DNA of 36,071 bases from positions 1 through 36,071 of the forward strand of contig JAZOOY010000008.1 of assembly GCA_045655325.1 (NCBI GenBank). The letters are read 5' to 3'. Positions 23,230-32,047 of the stretch are shown here, piece by piece. Each line of letters begins with the position of its first letter. Position 1 is the stretch's first letter. The translations under genes were made by a program, and so were the position numbers. A model generated the notes under the pieces. It was given only the letters and a program-made list of their open reading frames with translations, ran no database searches and was not told the origin of the DNA. This DNA comes from UBA1738 sp045655325. GTDB taxonomy: Bacteria; Bacillota; Clostridia; UBA1381.

Positions 23230-24708
23230 TTATACTCGCCCATATAATTTTGTAATTTTTCGTATTTTATCGCAAAGTTCTTCTCCCAAATCTTCCCATG
23301 AGAGCCTGAAGTTCCAGTTTCCAAACGCCGCTCCGGGAGTGTTTATTCTTGCCTCATCCGAAAGCCCCATATAATCCTGAACGGGTACTATCGAAATTTC
23401 CGCTTTGCTCATCATAATAGAAGATATTAACGGCAAGTTTAGTTTTTCCTTTGGCGTATAAAAATCGCAAAGGTAATTCCGCACATTTTTAAGCTCTTTT
23501 TCAGTTATGGTATCAAGCCAGGATTTTAGCGTCTGGTTATCGTGAGTACCTGTATATGCTACGCATTTTTCCTGATAATTATGTGGCAGATAGTCATTTC
23601 CGTTTCCTGTGTCACGGGAGTCAAATGCAAACTGCAAAACCTTTATTCCTGCGTATCCCGTATCCGCCAGAAGTTTCTTCACCGATGGCGTTATAAATCC
23701 CAAATCTTCGGCAATTATATTATCTTCCTTTATATTCTCTTTAAGCGCTGAAAACAGTTTCATTCCCGGCCCTTTTTCCCATACTCCGTTTTTTGCAGTT
23801 TCTTCGCCATAGTCAATGGCATAGTACTCGTCAAATCCCCTGAAATGGTCAATGCGCACACTGTCAAACATAGAGAATGCGTGTTTTAGCCTTTTTATCC
23901 ACCAACCATATCCATCTTTTTCGTGTTCATCCCATGCATATAGTGGATTACCCCAAAGTTGACCGTCTTCTGAAAAGCTATCCGGCGGGCAACCTGCCAC
24001 TCTTTTCGGTAACAGGTGGTCATCAAGCTCAAAAAGATGGGGATTTTTCCACACGTCACAGCTATCATAGGAAACATAAATGGGCATATCGCCTATTATT
24101 TTTATGCCCTTATCGTTGGCATACTTTTTTAAAGCTTTCCACTGTGAATAAAACTTGAACTGTATAAATTTACTGAACTCTATTTCTTCCGAAAATTCGT
24201 CACCATAGTGGTTCATATCTGAAGAAATTCTGTGCTTTATTCCATCATTCCATAAATTAAACGGCAGATAATTAAAGTGCTTTTTTATGGCATAAAACAG
24301 CGTATGATCGAAAAGCCAGTCTTTGTTTTCTTCGCAAAAGTCCCGATACACCCTGTCGGTTCTGTCAAACCTTTTAAAAGCAGTCCGTAAGACATGATAT
24401 CTTGTGTTATAAAGATGGGCATAGTCTATCCTTTTTCCGCTTTCGGTTTGGCGAAGTTCATCTTCCTTTAAAAGTCCTTCCTTTTTCAAAATATCAAGAC
24501 TTATGAAATAAGGATTCCCGCCAAAGGCTGACGGACTTTGATAAGGCGAATCTCCCACAGTTGTTGGCCCCAGCGGTAACACCTGCCAATAGCTTTGACC
24601 TGAACCCGCCAAAAAGTCTATAAATCTGTATGCACCTTCACCGAAATCCCCTATGCCGTACCTTGACGGCACAGAGAATACCGGCAGAAGAATACCTGCT
24701 TTTCTCAT
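23230..24708 (-). CDS. malQ: 4-alpha-glucanotransferase (amylomaltase, GH77)
   Basis: The 492-residue cytosolic enzyme moves alpha-1,4-glucan segments between maltodextrins, releasing glucose. It begins RKAGILLPVFSVPSRYGIGD and has the GH77 motifs in order: SPYQSPSAFGGNPYFI, DSVRIDHFRGFDEYYAI near 284 with the Asp nucleophile, IIAEDLGFIT near 332 with the acid/base Glu, and YTGTHDNQT near 388. The length is typical of bacterial amylomaltases. AAAGGAGG precedes the ATG. It is the last gene of the operon, 14 nt behind the MapP-like phosphatase, and would convert maltose into glucose and longer chains for the phosphorylase. No convincing terminator was found downstream. Confidence 0.95.
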   Translation of the reverse strand: MRKAGILLPVFSVPSRYGIGDFGEGAYRFIDFLAGSGQSYWQVLPLGPTTVGDSPYQSPSAFGGNPYFISLDILKKEGLLKEDELRQTESGKRIDYAHLYNTRYHVLRTAFKRFDRTDRVYRDFCEENKDWLFDHTLFYAIKKHFNYLPFNLWNDGIKHRISSDMNHYGDEFSEEIEFSKFIQFKFYSQWKALKKYANDKGIKIIGDMPIYVSYDSCDVWKNPHLFELDDHLLPKRVAGCPPDSFSEDGQLWGNPLYAWDEHEKDGYGWWIKRLKHAFSMFDSVRIDHFRGFDEYYAIDYGEETAKNGVWEKGPGMKLFSALKENIKEDNIIAEDLGFITPSVKKLLADTGYAGIKVLQFAFDSRDTGNGNDYLPHNYQEKCVAYTGTHDNQTLKSWLDTITEKELKNVRNYLCDFYTPKEKLNLPLISSIMMSKAEISIVPVQDYMGLSDEARINTPGAAFGNWNFRLSWEDLGEELCDKIRKITKLYGRV

Positions 24709-24722
24709 ATATTGCCTCCTTT

Positions 24723-25517
24723 TTATATGCTGACCATAAGGCCGAAATGGTCAGAAATCTGTGGGGTTTTATCCCCGTCAAACATCACTTCGCTTTTTTT
24801 AACCTGAACTTCTCTGTTTGCAAAAATATAGTCTATTCTAAGATTTTCTTTGTTCTTTTCCCAACCATCTATTTTGCCCATGATTGTAGCCTCGCCTATT
24901 CTTTCTTTTGCCATCAAAAAGGTGTCGCACCAGCCGTAAGATGTTATCATTTTATAGCCATCGCTTTCCGGAGGCACATTGAAATCTCCCATTAAATACA
25001 TTTGCTTTTTAAAATTGAAACAAGCATTCAGCCTTTTGACCTGATCGCAAAAAGGCTCTTCCTCATCCTTTTCCCAGCCAAGATGACAGTTTATAAAAAC
25101 GCCGTCTTCTGTTTCAACTAAAAGTGCCATTCTCTTTTTGAAATTGTTATAGTCTGACGTAGTTGATAACAAAAGGCTTTTTGCCTCTTTTATAGGAGAT
25201 AGCGAAAATACAGCAAGACCCTCGTCAAATTTATCGTAGCCCTTTTTCATTCCAAGCCAGGAAAACTGATAGTCAAGTTTCATTGCCGTCAGGATTTTAT
25301 GCATTGAAAGAGCAAAGTTACTCTCTTTTAACGGGATTTCACCAACAGGAATATGCCCTTTTACTTCTGGCACACTTTCCTTTTCCATATACTGATTAAC
25401 TTCCTGAAGCGCAATTATATCCGGTCTTTCCTTTTCAATCACATCGCAAAGAATATGGCAATTTGCGGAGTTATTTTCTCCGCTCAAACTATGGGTGTTA
25501 AGTGTTAAAATTTTCAA
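24723..25517 (-). CDS. mapP: Endonuclease/exonuclease/phosphatase-family protein, probable maltose 6'-phosphate phosphatase
   Basis: The 264-residue product has the EEP metal-dependent fold: LTLNTHS at the start, IIALQEVNQ with the metal-binding Glu, GDFNVPPES, DYIFANRE and the terminal SDHFGLMV with the catalytic Asp-His. It lacks a signal peptide. EEP proteins hydrolyse phosphate esters of many kinds. Its place between a maltose-type PTS permease gene and malQ matches MapP of Enterococcus, an EEP enzyme that dephosphorylates maltose 6'-phosphate made by the PTS. The family is clear; the substrate is inferred from context. The gap to the permease gene is 13 nt. Confidence 0.75.
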   Translation of the reverse strand: MKILTLNTHSLSGENNSANCHILCDVIEKERPDIIALQEVNQYMEKESVPEVKGHIPVGEIPLKESNFALSMHKILTAMKLDYQFSWLGMKKGYDKFDEGLAVFSLSPIKEAKSLLLSTTSDYNNFKKRMALLVETEDGVFINCHLGWEKDEEEPFCDQVKRLNACFNFKKQMYLMGDFNVPPESDGYKMITSYGWCDTFLMAKERIGEATIMGKIDGWEKNKENLRIDYIFANREVQVKKSEVMFDGDKTPQISDHFGLMVSI

Positions 25518-25530
25518 AAAATCACACCTT

Positions 25531-27651
25531 TTAAAGTATATCGTTTATATCAGATTTCAAAACATCCGCCTTTGGCCCATAAATCGCCTGAACACCTGTG
25601 CCTTTTACCAAAAGACCCAAAGCACCCTCTTTTTTCCACTCGTCCTGACCTGCCACCTTGCCCGCATCCTTTACCGTAACACGAAGTCTTGTCATACAGG
25701 CATCCACAAGTGTAATGTTTTCTCTTCCACCCAAAAGCCTGATTATTCTCTCCGCTTTTGAGTCGGTGGCTGATGCTTTTTTAGAAGTTTCTTCTACAGG
25801 CACATCGTTATAGTTTCCAAGTCGACCCGGTGTTGCATACTTAAATTTTCCAATCATATAGTATGCCACAAAATAGCCTATGGCAAAGAACAGCACAACT
25901 GCTATCAAGAAGTTTATAAGGTCACCTGCAAGGCCAGCTTTTAAGGACATCGGTATTCTTGTTGCAAGCTCAATGTTGCCAAAGGAGTGAAGTCTTAAGT
26001 TCACAATACCCGCTGATGCAAAGGCAATTCCCTGAATGATTGAGTACACGATATATAAAGGTATTGCCGTAAACATAAACATAAATTCAAGTGGTTCTGT
26101 AACACCTGTTAAAAATACCGCAAGGGCAGTTGAAATGAACATTGACTTATACTTATGGCGTTTGTCTTTATCTACCCGCTTATACATAGCATATCCCACG
26201 CCAAGCAATAATCCTGATGAACCTATCATCTGTCCCACCTTGAATCGTGCAGGTGTTATACCGTTTAAAAGTGCTGTATAGCTTGCGGTATCGCCTGCAT
26301 TTTTGAAGTTGATAAGGTCGGAAATCCACGCAAACCACAACGGGTCCTGACCGAACACTGTTGTTCCCGCATTAAGCCCCGTCTGGATAACATAAGTTCC
26401 ACCGAACGATGTGTAGTTCATCGGGATTGTCAGCATATGATGAAGACCAAATGGCAGTAAAAGTCGTTCAAGTGTTCCGTATAGGAACGGTGCTAAAATC
26501 GGTGCAGTTTGTGCGGAGTTTGCAATCCACAAGCCGAATCTGTTGATTCCCATCTGTACAAACGGCCATACAATTGCAAGAATTACTGAAATGATAGCTG
26601 ACCATAAAATAACCACAAGCGGTACAAATCTTTTTCCGTTGAAGAAAGAAAGTACGTCAGGCAATTTTCTGAAATTGTAGTATCTGTTGTACACAATTCC
26701 GCCCACAAAACCTGCGATTATACCAACAAACACACCCATATTAAGGGCAGGGCTTCCCAGAACCGATGTGAAATATCCGTTTACTGCAATCTCCTGACCG
26801 AAAAGCGTATGGGTCACCGCAGATTCATCGGCTAGCATATCAGCAGTTACACCGAAGATATTTCCCGTAATGTTGTTAATCAGGATAAATGCCAAAAGTG
26901 CCGCAAATGCACCGCCTGCCTTTTCCTTTGCCCAGGAACCGCCTATGGCAACGGCAAACAGGATATTAAGGTTACTGATTATTGCCCAACCGATGTTTTC
27001 AATGATTGTTCCGCCAAGTGCTAAAATGCCTACGTTTTCAAAGGTCATATTGATAAGTTTTCCTATACTTATCATTACACCCGCAGCAGGCATTACCGCG
27101 ATAACCACCATCAAAACCTTACCAAGTTTTTGCAAAAAATCAAAAGCAGCACTTTTTTTGCTCACTTTTTCTTCCATAATTTCGTCCTTGATGGAAAATG
27201 CAAGGTTTTGCCCGGCTTGGCAAGTACCCAAAGCTTCATTTATTTTTGTACCGCCAGGTAGGTTGCACACGATTACAGGGGTTATAGGGTTAATGTTTTT
27301 TTCTTTTAAAAGTTTTAGGTCTACCTCTGCCACAAGGTCACCTTTCTTCACCTTGTCCCCTGCTTTTTTATGCACCTTAAAACCTTCGCCTGCAAGCGCC
27401 ACTGTTTCAAGTCCCACGTGGACCAAAACGTCAAGTCCGTCATCTGACAAAAAGCCGAATGCGTGGTTTGTGTCTGCAATGGTTGATATTGTACCGTCAA
27501 CAGGGCTTAAAATTTTCCCGTCAGTTGGGATAATGGCAACGCCGTCACCCAGTATTTTTTCAGAAAAAGTCGGGTCGCTGACTTCTGTTATGGGTACGCA
27601 TCGTCCCGACATCGGTGCTGAAATTTTATATTCTAGTTCTTGTTTTTTCAT
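25531..27651 (-). CDS. PTS glucose/maltose-type permease, domain order EIIA-EIIC-EIIB
   Basis: The 706-residue membrane protein takes up and phosphorylates a sugar with phosphate from HPr. The N-terminal EIIA(Glc)-type domain (about 1-155) has NHAFGF and the phospho-His in LVHVGLETV (His78). The EIIC domain (about 165-610) has many membrane segments and GLHHMLTIPMNYT, a sequence I associate with maltose-type members of the glucose superfamily. The C-terminal EIIB domain has DACMTRLRV with the phospho-Cys at about 652. The usual fused order in this family is C-B-A, so A-C-B is uncommon. With GlgP, the MapP-like phosphatase and MalQ in the same unit, maltose is the likeliest substrate. Confidence 0.88.
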   Translation of the reverse strand: MKKQELEYKISAPMSGRCVPITEVSDPTFSEKILGDGVAIIPTDGKILSPVDGTISTIADTNHAFGFLSDDGLDVLVHVGLETVALAGEGFKVHKKAGDKVKKGDLVAEVDLKLLKEKNINPITPVIVCNLPGGTKINEALGTCQAGQNLAFSIKDEIMEEKVSKKSAAFDFLQKLGKVLMVVIAVMPAAGVMISIGKLINMTFENVGILALGGTIIENIGWAIISNLNILFAVAIGGSWAKEKAGGAFAALLAFILINNITGNIFGVTADMLADESAVTHTLFGQEIAVNGYFTSVLGSPALNMGVFVGIIAGFVGGIVYNRYYNFRKLPDVLSFFNGKRFVPLVVILWSAIISVILAIVWPFVQMGINRFGLWIANSAQTAPILAPFLYGTLERLLLPFGLHHMLTIPMNYTSFGGTYVIQTGLNAGTTVFGQDPLWFAWISDLINFKNAGDTASYTALLNGITPARFKVGQMIGSSGLLLGVGYAMYKRVDKDKRHKYKSMFISTALAVFLTGVTEPLEFMFMFTAIPLYIVYSIIQGIAFASAGIVNLRLHSFGNIELATRIPMSLKAGLAGDLINFLIAVVLFFAIGYFVAYYMIGKFKYATPGRLGNYNDVPVEETSKKASATDSKAERIIRLLGGRENITLVDACMTRLRVTVKDAGKVAGQDEWKKEGALGLLVKGTGVQAIYGPKADVLKSDINDIL

Positions 27652-27662
27652 AACTTCACCTC

Positions 27663-29915
27663 TTATAGTTTCCAGATATCACGGTTATACTGCTCTATGG
27701 TTCTGTCCGATGAGAAGTACCCCGCATTTGCAATGTTTATGAGCATCTTTTTCTGCCAGTTTTCCCTGTCAAGATAGTCCTTGTATACCCTGTCCCTTGT
27801 CTTTTTGTAGTCCTCAAAGTCAGGGAATGTCATAAACCAATCCTTACCAGTAAGTTCCTTTTGAAGATGTTTTAAAGTGGCTTCATCGCCTATCCCTAAA
27901 AGTTCCTTTCCGCATATAAAATCAACTGCATTTTTAAGGTCCTTATTTTTTGTAAGATACTCCATCGGCTTATAGGTTTTCTCCTGATACCTTTTTATAA
28001 CGGTGCTACTGTCGCTACCGAAAATATAGATGTTTTCGTCGCCCACAAGTTTGTGAATTTCCACATTGGCGCCGTCTTCCGTTCCTAAAGTAACCGCTCC
28101 GTTTAACATAAACTTCATATTCCCTGTTCCGCTTGCTTCCTTTGACGCAAGGGAAATCTGCTCCGAAATATCGCAGGCAGGGATAAGTTTTTCAGCCAAA
28201 GTCACGTTATAGTTTTCCACCATAACCACCTTTAAATATTTTGATACTTCCTTATCGTTATTTATAAGCTGACTAACAGACAAAATAAGGTGGATTATAT
28301 CCTTTGCCACTCTATATGCAGGAGCGGCCTTTGCGCCAAAGATAACAGTAACGGGATATTCAGGAATTTGTCCCTGTTTGATTTTCAAATACTTGTCAAT
28401 TACATACAGAATATTCATCTGTTGACGCTTATACTCGTGAAGCCTTTTTATTTGCATATCGAAAATCGACTCGCTATCTATGCTGATTCCTTGGGTTTTC
28501 ATAAGATACTGGCAAAGGAACTCTTTGTTCTTCTTTTTAATCTTGCCGATATTTTCCAAAACCGCTCTGTCTTCCGCATATCCAAGGAGTTTTTTAAGTT
28601 CTCCGCCGTCCTTTTTAAATCCATTGCCAATAAGACTTTCTATATATCCTGTAAGATGTGGATTTGAGTATAAAAGCCAACGCCTGAAAGTTATTCCGTT
28701 GGTCTTATTATTAAACCTTTCGGGATAGATTTTATAAAAATTATTGAGTTCATTGTGCTTTAAAATTTCGGTATGAAGTTTTGCAACACCATTGGTTGAG
28801 AATGTGTAGTGAATATCCATCCTCGCCATATGAATAAGCTCATTTTCATCAATGATACAAACTGATAAATCGCCGTATTTTCTTCTGACTTTGTTATCTA
28901 AAATTTCAATAATCGGCAAAAGCTTAGGTGCCACTTTTTTGATATAGGAAACAGGCCATTTTTCAAGGGCTTCTGCTAAAATAGTATGGTTTGTATATGC
29001 ACAGGTTTTTGTAACCACATCTATTGCTGTGTCCATATCAATTCCACGCTCTACCAAAAGGCGGATAAGTTCAGGGATTATCATAGACGGATGAGTGTCG
29101 TTTATCTGCACAACTGCATATTCGTCAAGGTCGGAGAGTTTGCATCCACGCTCCTTTGCCTCGTCTATAATCAGTTGCGCCGCACTTGACACCATAAAAT
29201 ATTCCTGATAAACACGCAAAAGTTTGCCGTCTTCATCACTGTCATCGGGATACAAAAACAGGCTTAAGTTCTTGTCTGTCTTCGTCTTATCAAACTTGAT
29301 TCCGTCACCTACTAGGTTTTCGTCTACATCTTCCAAGTCAAAAAGATGAAGTTTGTTACAGCTTCCACCATAGCCTATGACATCAAGGTCATATAGCCTT
29401 GATTTTACCTTAAAATCGCCAAAAGTAATTTCGTATGAAATGTCCTGTTTTCGCAAAAAACCTGAACGATCCAGCCAAGGATTTGGTTCTTCCTTTTGCA
29501 TATTGTGGCAGAACTTTTGCCTGAAAAGTCCAAAATGGTAGTTTATACCGATACCATCACCGGGAAGATTAAGGGTTGCAATTGAATCTAAAAAGCAAGC
29601 CGCCAAGCGCCCCAATCCGCCATTTCCCAAAGACGGTTCATTTTCAAATTCTTCAATATCAGACAAGTTTCGTCCGTGCTTTTCTAAGGCTTCTTTTACG
29701 TCATCGTAAATACCCAGATTCATCAGGTTATTCCCCAAAAGTTTTCCTATCAAAAACTCTGCGGAAATGTAATAAAGACGTTTTCTGCTGATGGCTTTGT
29801 GTTTTTTTGCCGACATCTCCATTACTGTTCTGAGTAGTCCCAGATACAACTGTTCATCAGAGCAATCTTCGATTCTTTCCTGACAATTCATTTCAATAAG
29901 TTCTTCAATATTCAT
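27663..29915 (-). CDS. glgP: Glycogen/maltodextrin phosphorylase (GT35)
   Basis: The 750-residue cytosolic enzyme releases glucose 1-phosphate from alpha-1,4-glucans. Family features include NEPSLGNGGLGRLAACFLDS, VQINDTHPSM, FGAKAAPAYRVAKDI and the pyridoxal-phosphate region EASGTGNMKFMLNGA with its lysine, followed by LGTEDGANVEI. It is somewhat shorter than the 800-840 residues common in the family but complete. I chose the ATG at 29915, with AGAGGGA 7 nt upstream, over an in-frame ATG 9 codons earlier without a ribosome site. It heads the operon, 11 nt ahead of the PTS gene. A promoter is less clear; TTGCAT and GATATT at about 29955-29980 on the minus strand are weak candidates. Confidence 0.95.
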   Translation of the reverse strand: MNIEELIEMNCQERIEDCSDEQLYLGLLRTVMEMSAKKHKAISRKRLYYISAEFLIGKLLGNNLMNLGIYDDVKEALEKHGRNLSDIEEFENEPSLGNGGLGRLAACFLDSIATLNLPGDGIGINYHFGLFRQKFCHNMQKEEPNPWLDRSGFLRKQDISYEITFGDFKVKSRLYDLDVIGYGGSCNKLHLFDLEDVDENLVGDGIKFDKTKTDKNLSLFLYPDDSDEDGKLLRVYQEYFMVSSAAQLIIDEAKERGCKLSDLDEYAVVQINDTHPSMIIPELIRLLVERGIDMDTAIDVVTKTCAYTNHTILAEALEKWPVSYIKKVAPKLLPIIEILDNKVRRKYGDLSVCIIDENELIHMARMDIHYTFSTNGVAKLHTEILKHNELNNFYKIYPERFNNKTNGITFRRWLLYSNPHLTGYIESLIGNGFKKDGGELKKLLGYAEDRAVLENIGKIKKKNKEFLCQYLMKTQGISIDSESIFDMQIKRLHEYKRQQMNILYVIDKYLKIKQGQIPEYPVTVIFGAKAAPAYRVAKDIIHLILSVSQLINNDKEVSKYLKVVMVENYNVTLAEKLIPACDISEQISLASKEASGTGNMKFMLNGAVTLGTEDGANVEIHKLVGDENIYIFGSDSSTVIKRYQEKTYKPMEYLTKNKDLKNAVDFICGKELLGIGDEATLKHLQKELTGKDWFMTFPDFEDYKKTRDRVYKDYLDRENWQKKMLINIANAGYFSSDRTIEQYNRDIWKL

Positions 29916-29981
29916 ATTAAATCCCTCTTTTTTTGGTTTCATATACAGTTAATATCTGCATTTTTTCTCATTTAATGCAAC

Positions 29982-30020
29982 AAAAAAATGCCCACAGATA
30001 TTTTTATATCTATTGGCATT
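29982..30020 (-). terminator. Terminator of the LysE-type gene
   Basis: Arms beginning at 29987 and ending at 30020 form a long 15-position stem with one mismatch and one G-U pair, followed on the minus strand by a U-tract. It separates the exporter gene from the alpha-glucan operon. Confidence 0.8.
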
Positions 30021-30028
30021 TTAAATTT

Positions 30029-30646
30029 TTATCTTAATATGTTAAGTCCAAGTAGTATATAGACAAACCCTGCAAACTTATTTGCAAATTTGGAGACCTT
30101 TTCGTTTTTGTTTAAAAATCCTGAAACAAATGATGCAACGTAGGCAAGCAATAAGCACCAGATTATACTTGTTGTAAAAAATGTAAGTCCCAAAATAAGA
30201 AACGGAATCGGGCCGTATGGATTGTCCGGCACTACAAACTGTGGAAGAAGTGCCAAGAAGAATAGTGCAACCTTTGGGTTTAACGCATTTGTTAAAACTC
30301 CCTGACGGAAAACCGACGACAGATTTTGGGCATTTTCTGTTCCCATCTGAAACATCGTTTCCTTTGAAGCTATGGTTTTTATTCCCATATAAACAAGGTA
30401 CACAGCACCTAAAATTTTCATTATGTTAAATGCAACTTTTGAGCTTGCAAGGATAGCAGACAGACCCAGTGCTACCAAGACCGTATGTATCAAAATTCCC
30501 GTGCAGATGCCGAATGCGGAGATAACTCCAACCTTTCTTCCTCCAACAGTAGCACGGCTTAAAACATAAATGATGTCCGTTCCGGGTGTAATATTTAATA
30601 GTATTCCTGATAATAGGAACAGTCCGTATTCTGTTATCCCTAGCAT
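30029..30646 (-). CDS. LysE/RhtB-family amino acid exporter
   Basis: The 205-residue protein has about six hydrophobic helices and the family pattern near the N-terminus, LLNITPGTDIIYVLSRA, where the usual NxTPGP is present with Thr for the second Pro. ALNPKVALFFLALLPQF in the middle is also characteristic. Members export basic or neutral amino acids such as lysine, homoserine or threonine; the substrate cannot be told here. The start is supported by TAGGAG. It is transcribed alone from a perfect-consensus promoter and has its own terminator. Confidence 0.9.
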   Translation of the reverse strand: MLGITEYGLFLLSGILLNITPGTDIIYVLSRATVGGRKVGVISAFGICTGILIHTVLVALGLSAILASSKVAFNIMKILGAVYLVYMGIKTIASKETMFQMGTENAQNLSSVFRQGVLTNALNPKVALFFLALLPQFVVPDNPYGPIPFLILGLTFFTTSIIWCLLLAYVASFVSGFLNKNEKVSKFANKFAGFVYILLGLNILR

Positions 30647-30678
30647 ATTTATCTCCTAATATTTTTCTTTACCAAGAA

Positions 30679-30707
30679 ATTATACTATTGTGAAGCATTT
30701 ATGTCAA
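30679..30707 (-). promoter_or_regulatory. Promoter of LysE-type gene
   Basis: On the minus strand TTGACA (30707-30702) and TATAAT (30684-30679) are exactly 17 nt apart, a perfect consensus for a housekeeping sigma factor. Confidence 0.9.
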
Positions 30708-30711
30708 CAAA

Positions 30712-30738
30712 AAAGAACAGGTATTATTCCTGTCCTTT
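30712..30738 (-). terminator. Terminator overlapping the 3' end of the DUF4432 gene
   Basis: AAAGGACAGG pairs with CCTGTTCTTT (G-U tolerated) on the minus strand, followed by U residues. The last codons and stop of the gene ending at 30724 are part of the hairpin. Confidence 0.75.
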
Positions 30739-31689
30739 TTTAATTCTTACTATTGTTGTCTGCTTTTTTTCTTCGCCTGCTTTTAAGAAGCTTAGCTTTC
30801 CATCTTTTCGCATAACGTCCCTTCCGTCAGGTGAGCAGTTGCCCGGCTCTAAACCTAAAACATACTCACCCTTACCCATCATCTTCCACTCAGTAAAAAA
30901 CGGAAGCTCCTTTGTGTCAAAAGAAAGTGAAAGGGATGTATCAATTTCAGGGTTATAAATCTTGGCATAACCCTCTTTCATATCATAATAGTAACACTGC
31001 TCAACAAAGCCTGACTGTGGCTTTTCCATTATAAGAGCCTTTTCAATACCCTCTTTTGCTCTGTCATTTCTTGGGGTTACTCCCTTACTTTTTATAGTAA
31101 CCTTTGAGTTTTCAGAAAGTAGCGGATAACCTATATTGAAATGATAAAGTATCATATACGGCGTTTCTTCGTCGCCGATGTTTTTAACTGTATCGGTAAT
31201 CTTAATTTCATCACCGCCGATAGGACACTCAAATTCTCTTGTTAAGATGAGCTTATGACCAAAAATGGATGCGTCACGAACAACTAATTTAATATGTATA
31301 GAATCATCCGTCCACCAGCTTACATTTTCGCAAGGAGTATGGGAGATGTTGCCGTGAAGCGGTAGATCTTCCCCGTTATCTGTACAAGGGCTTCCCACTG
31401 CAGTAAGTCCGCAGGTGGTTAAAAATCCCGCCGTAAAGGACTTTAAGAATCCTGCACCACGGTTGTCATAATATGTTGGTGAAACATATCCGCAAGGGGC
31501 AAAAAATCCAAGATTTTTTCCGTCCTTATAAAGCCTTGAAATGTCGCCTGCACGGTCAAGGGAAAGGGTAAACATAATTCCGTTTCCGTTATTCACTTCT
31601 AAAAGGCGTATTCCGTCACCTTTTCCGCCTACAAGTCTATGTTCTTCAACGCCGTACCCTTGAGATTCGTGGCCTAAATATTCCTTCAT
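30724..31689 (-). CDS. DUF4432/aldose 1-epimerase-like sugar-binding enzyme
   Basis: The 321-residue cytosolic protein fits the DUF4432 branch of the galactose mutarotase superfamily: a beta-sandwich with FTLSLDRAGDISRLYKDGKN, FAPCGYVSPTYYD, LTTCGLTAVGSPCTDNG and the family-type LPLHGNISHTP containing a conserved His. Near the C-terminus FTEWKMMGKGEYVLGLEPGN carries the Glu that serves as base in mutarotases. Such proteins interconvert sugar anomers or act on related sugar derivatives. It is a single gene with its own promoter (31719-31746), not linked to the alpha-glucan operon. The superfamily is well supported; the substrate is not. Confidence 0.8.
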   Translation of the reverse strand: MKEYLGHESQGYGVEEHRLVGGKGDGIRLLEVNNGNGIMFTLSLDRAGDISRLYKDGKNLGFFAPCGYVSPTYYDNRGAGFLKSFTAGFLTTCGLTAVGSPCTDNGEDLPLHGNISHTPCENVSWWTDDSIHIKLVVRDASIFGHKLILTREFECPIGGDEIKITDTVKNIGDEETPYMILYHFNIGYPLLSENSKVTIKSKGVTPRNDRAKEGIEKALIMEKPQSGFVEQCYYYDMKEGYAKIYNPEIDTSLSLSFDTKELPFFTEWKMMGKGEYVLGLEPGNCSPDGRDVMRKDGKLSFLKAGEEKKQTTIVRIKKGQE

Positions 31690-31718
31690 AAAACCGCTCC
31701 TTTTTATCCTTTGTATTG

Positions 31719-31746
31719 ATTATATCATATAAGAAACAATTTTCAA
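31719..31746 (-). promoter_or_regulatory. Promoter of DUF4432 gene
   Basis: On the minus strand TTGAAA (31746-31741) and TATAAT (31724-31719) are 16 nt apart, about 30 nt upstream of the start codon. Confidence 0.7.
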
Positions 31747-31786
31747 CTTTTCCTAAACTTTTAAAAATAGCACAACGGCTTATTTT

Positions 31787-32032
31787 TTATATATGCCCTG
31801 TAAAGAACACCGCAAAAAGTGCAAGCAATAGAAGGGTATCATCTGCATCGTCCAAAAGGATTGCAAGAATTACAATACCCAGGATTATGTCATCAAGTTC
31901 TAGGTTCCCAAAAATCTTTTGGCTGTCTTTCTTTTCGCATTCACATTTTTTTACTTCACATTTTTCTGGCACGCTTTCCCTTGCGGGGACTATCTTCGGC
32001 ATATCATTCATACTGTAATATTTGCGATACAT
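31787..32032 (-). CDS. Small Cys-containing protein with C-terminal hydrophobic helices, function unknown
   Basis: The 81-residue product begins MYRKYYSMNDMPKIVPARES and has a charged, cysteine-bearing middle (CEVKKCECEKKD, three Cys). It ends in two hydrophobic stretches, DDIILGIVILAILL and TLLLLALFAVFF, split by the acidic DDADD. It therefore looks like a small membrane-associated protein with the N-terminal part exposed. The pattern is familiar from unnamed clostridial proteins, but I cannot give a function. It is the last of three closely spaced genes (15 nt after the gene ending at 32048). The ribosome site is AAAGGA. Confidence 0.65.
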   Translation of the reverse strand: MYRKYYSMNDMPKIVPARESVPEKCEVKKCECEKKDSQKIFGNLELDDIILGIVILAILLDDADDTLLLLALFAVFFTGHI

Positions 32033-32047
32033 AATGATAATCCTTTC

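Noticed and set aside
26870..27742. 290-codon plus-strand frame opposite the PTS gene
   Set aside because: Antisense shadow of the conserved PTS permease and the end of glgP; low-complexity Ser/Pro/Phe-rich product.
29916..29981. Catabolite-response (cre) site upstream of glgP
   Set aside because: No sequence close to the cre consensus was found in the short leader; only a weak promoter is visible.
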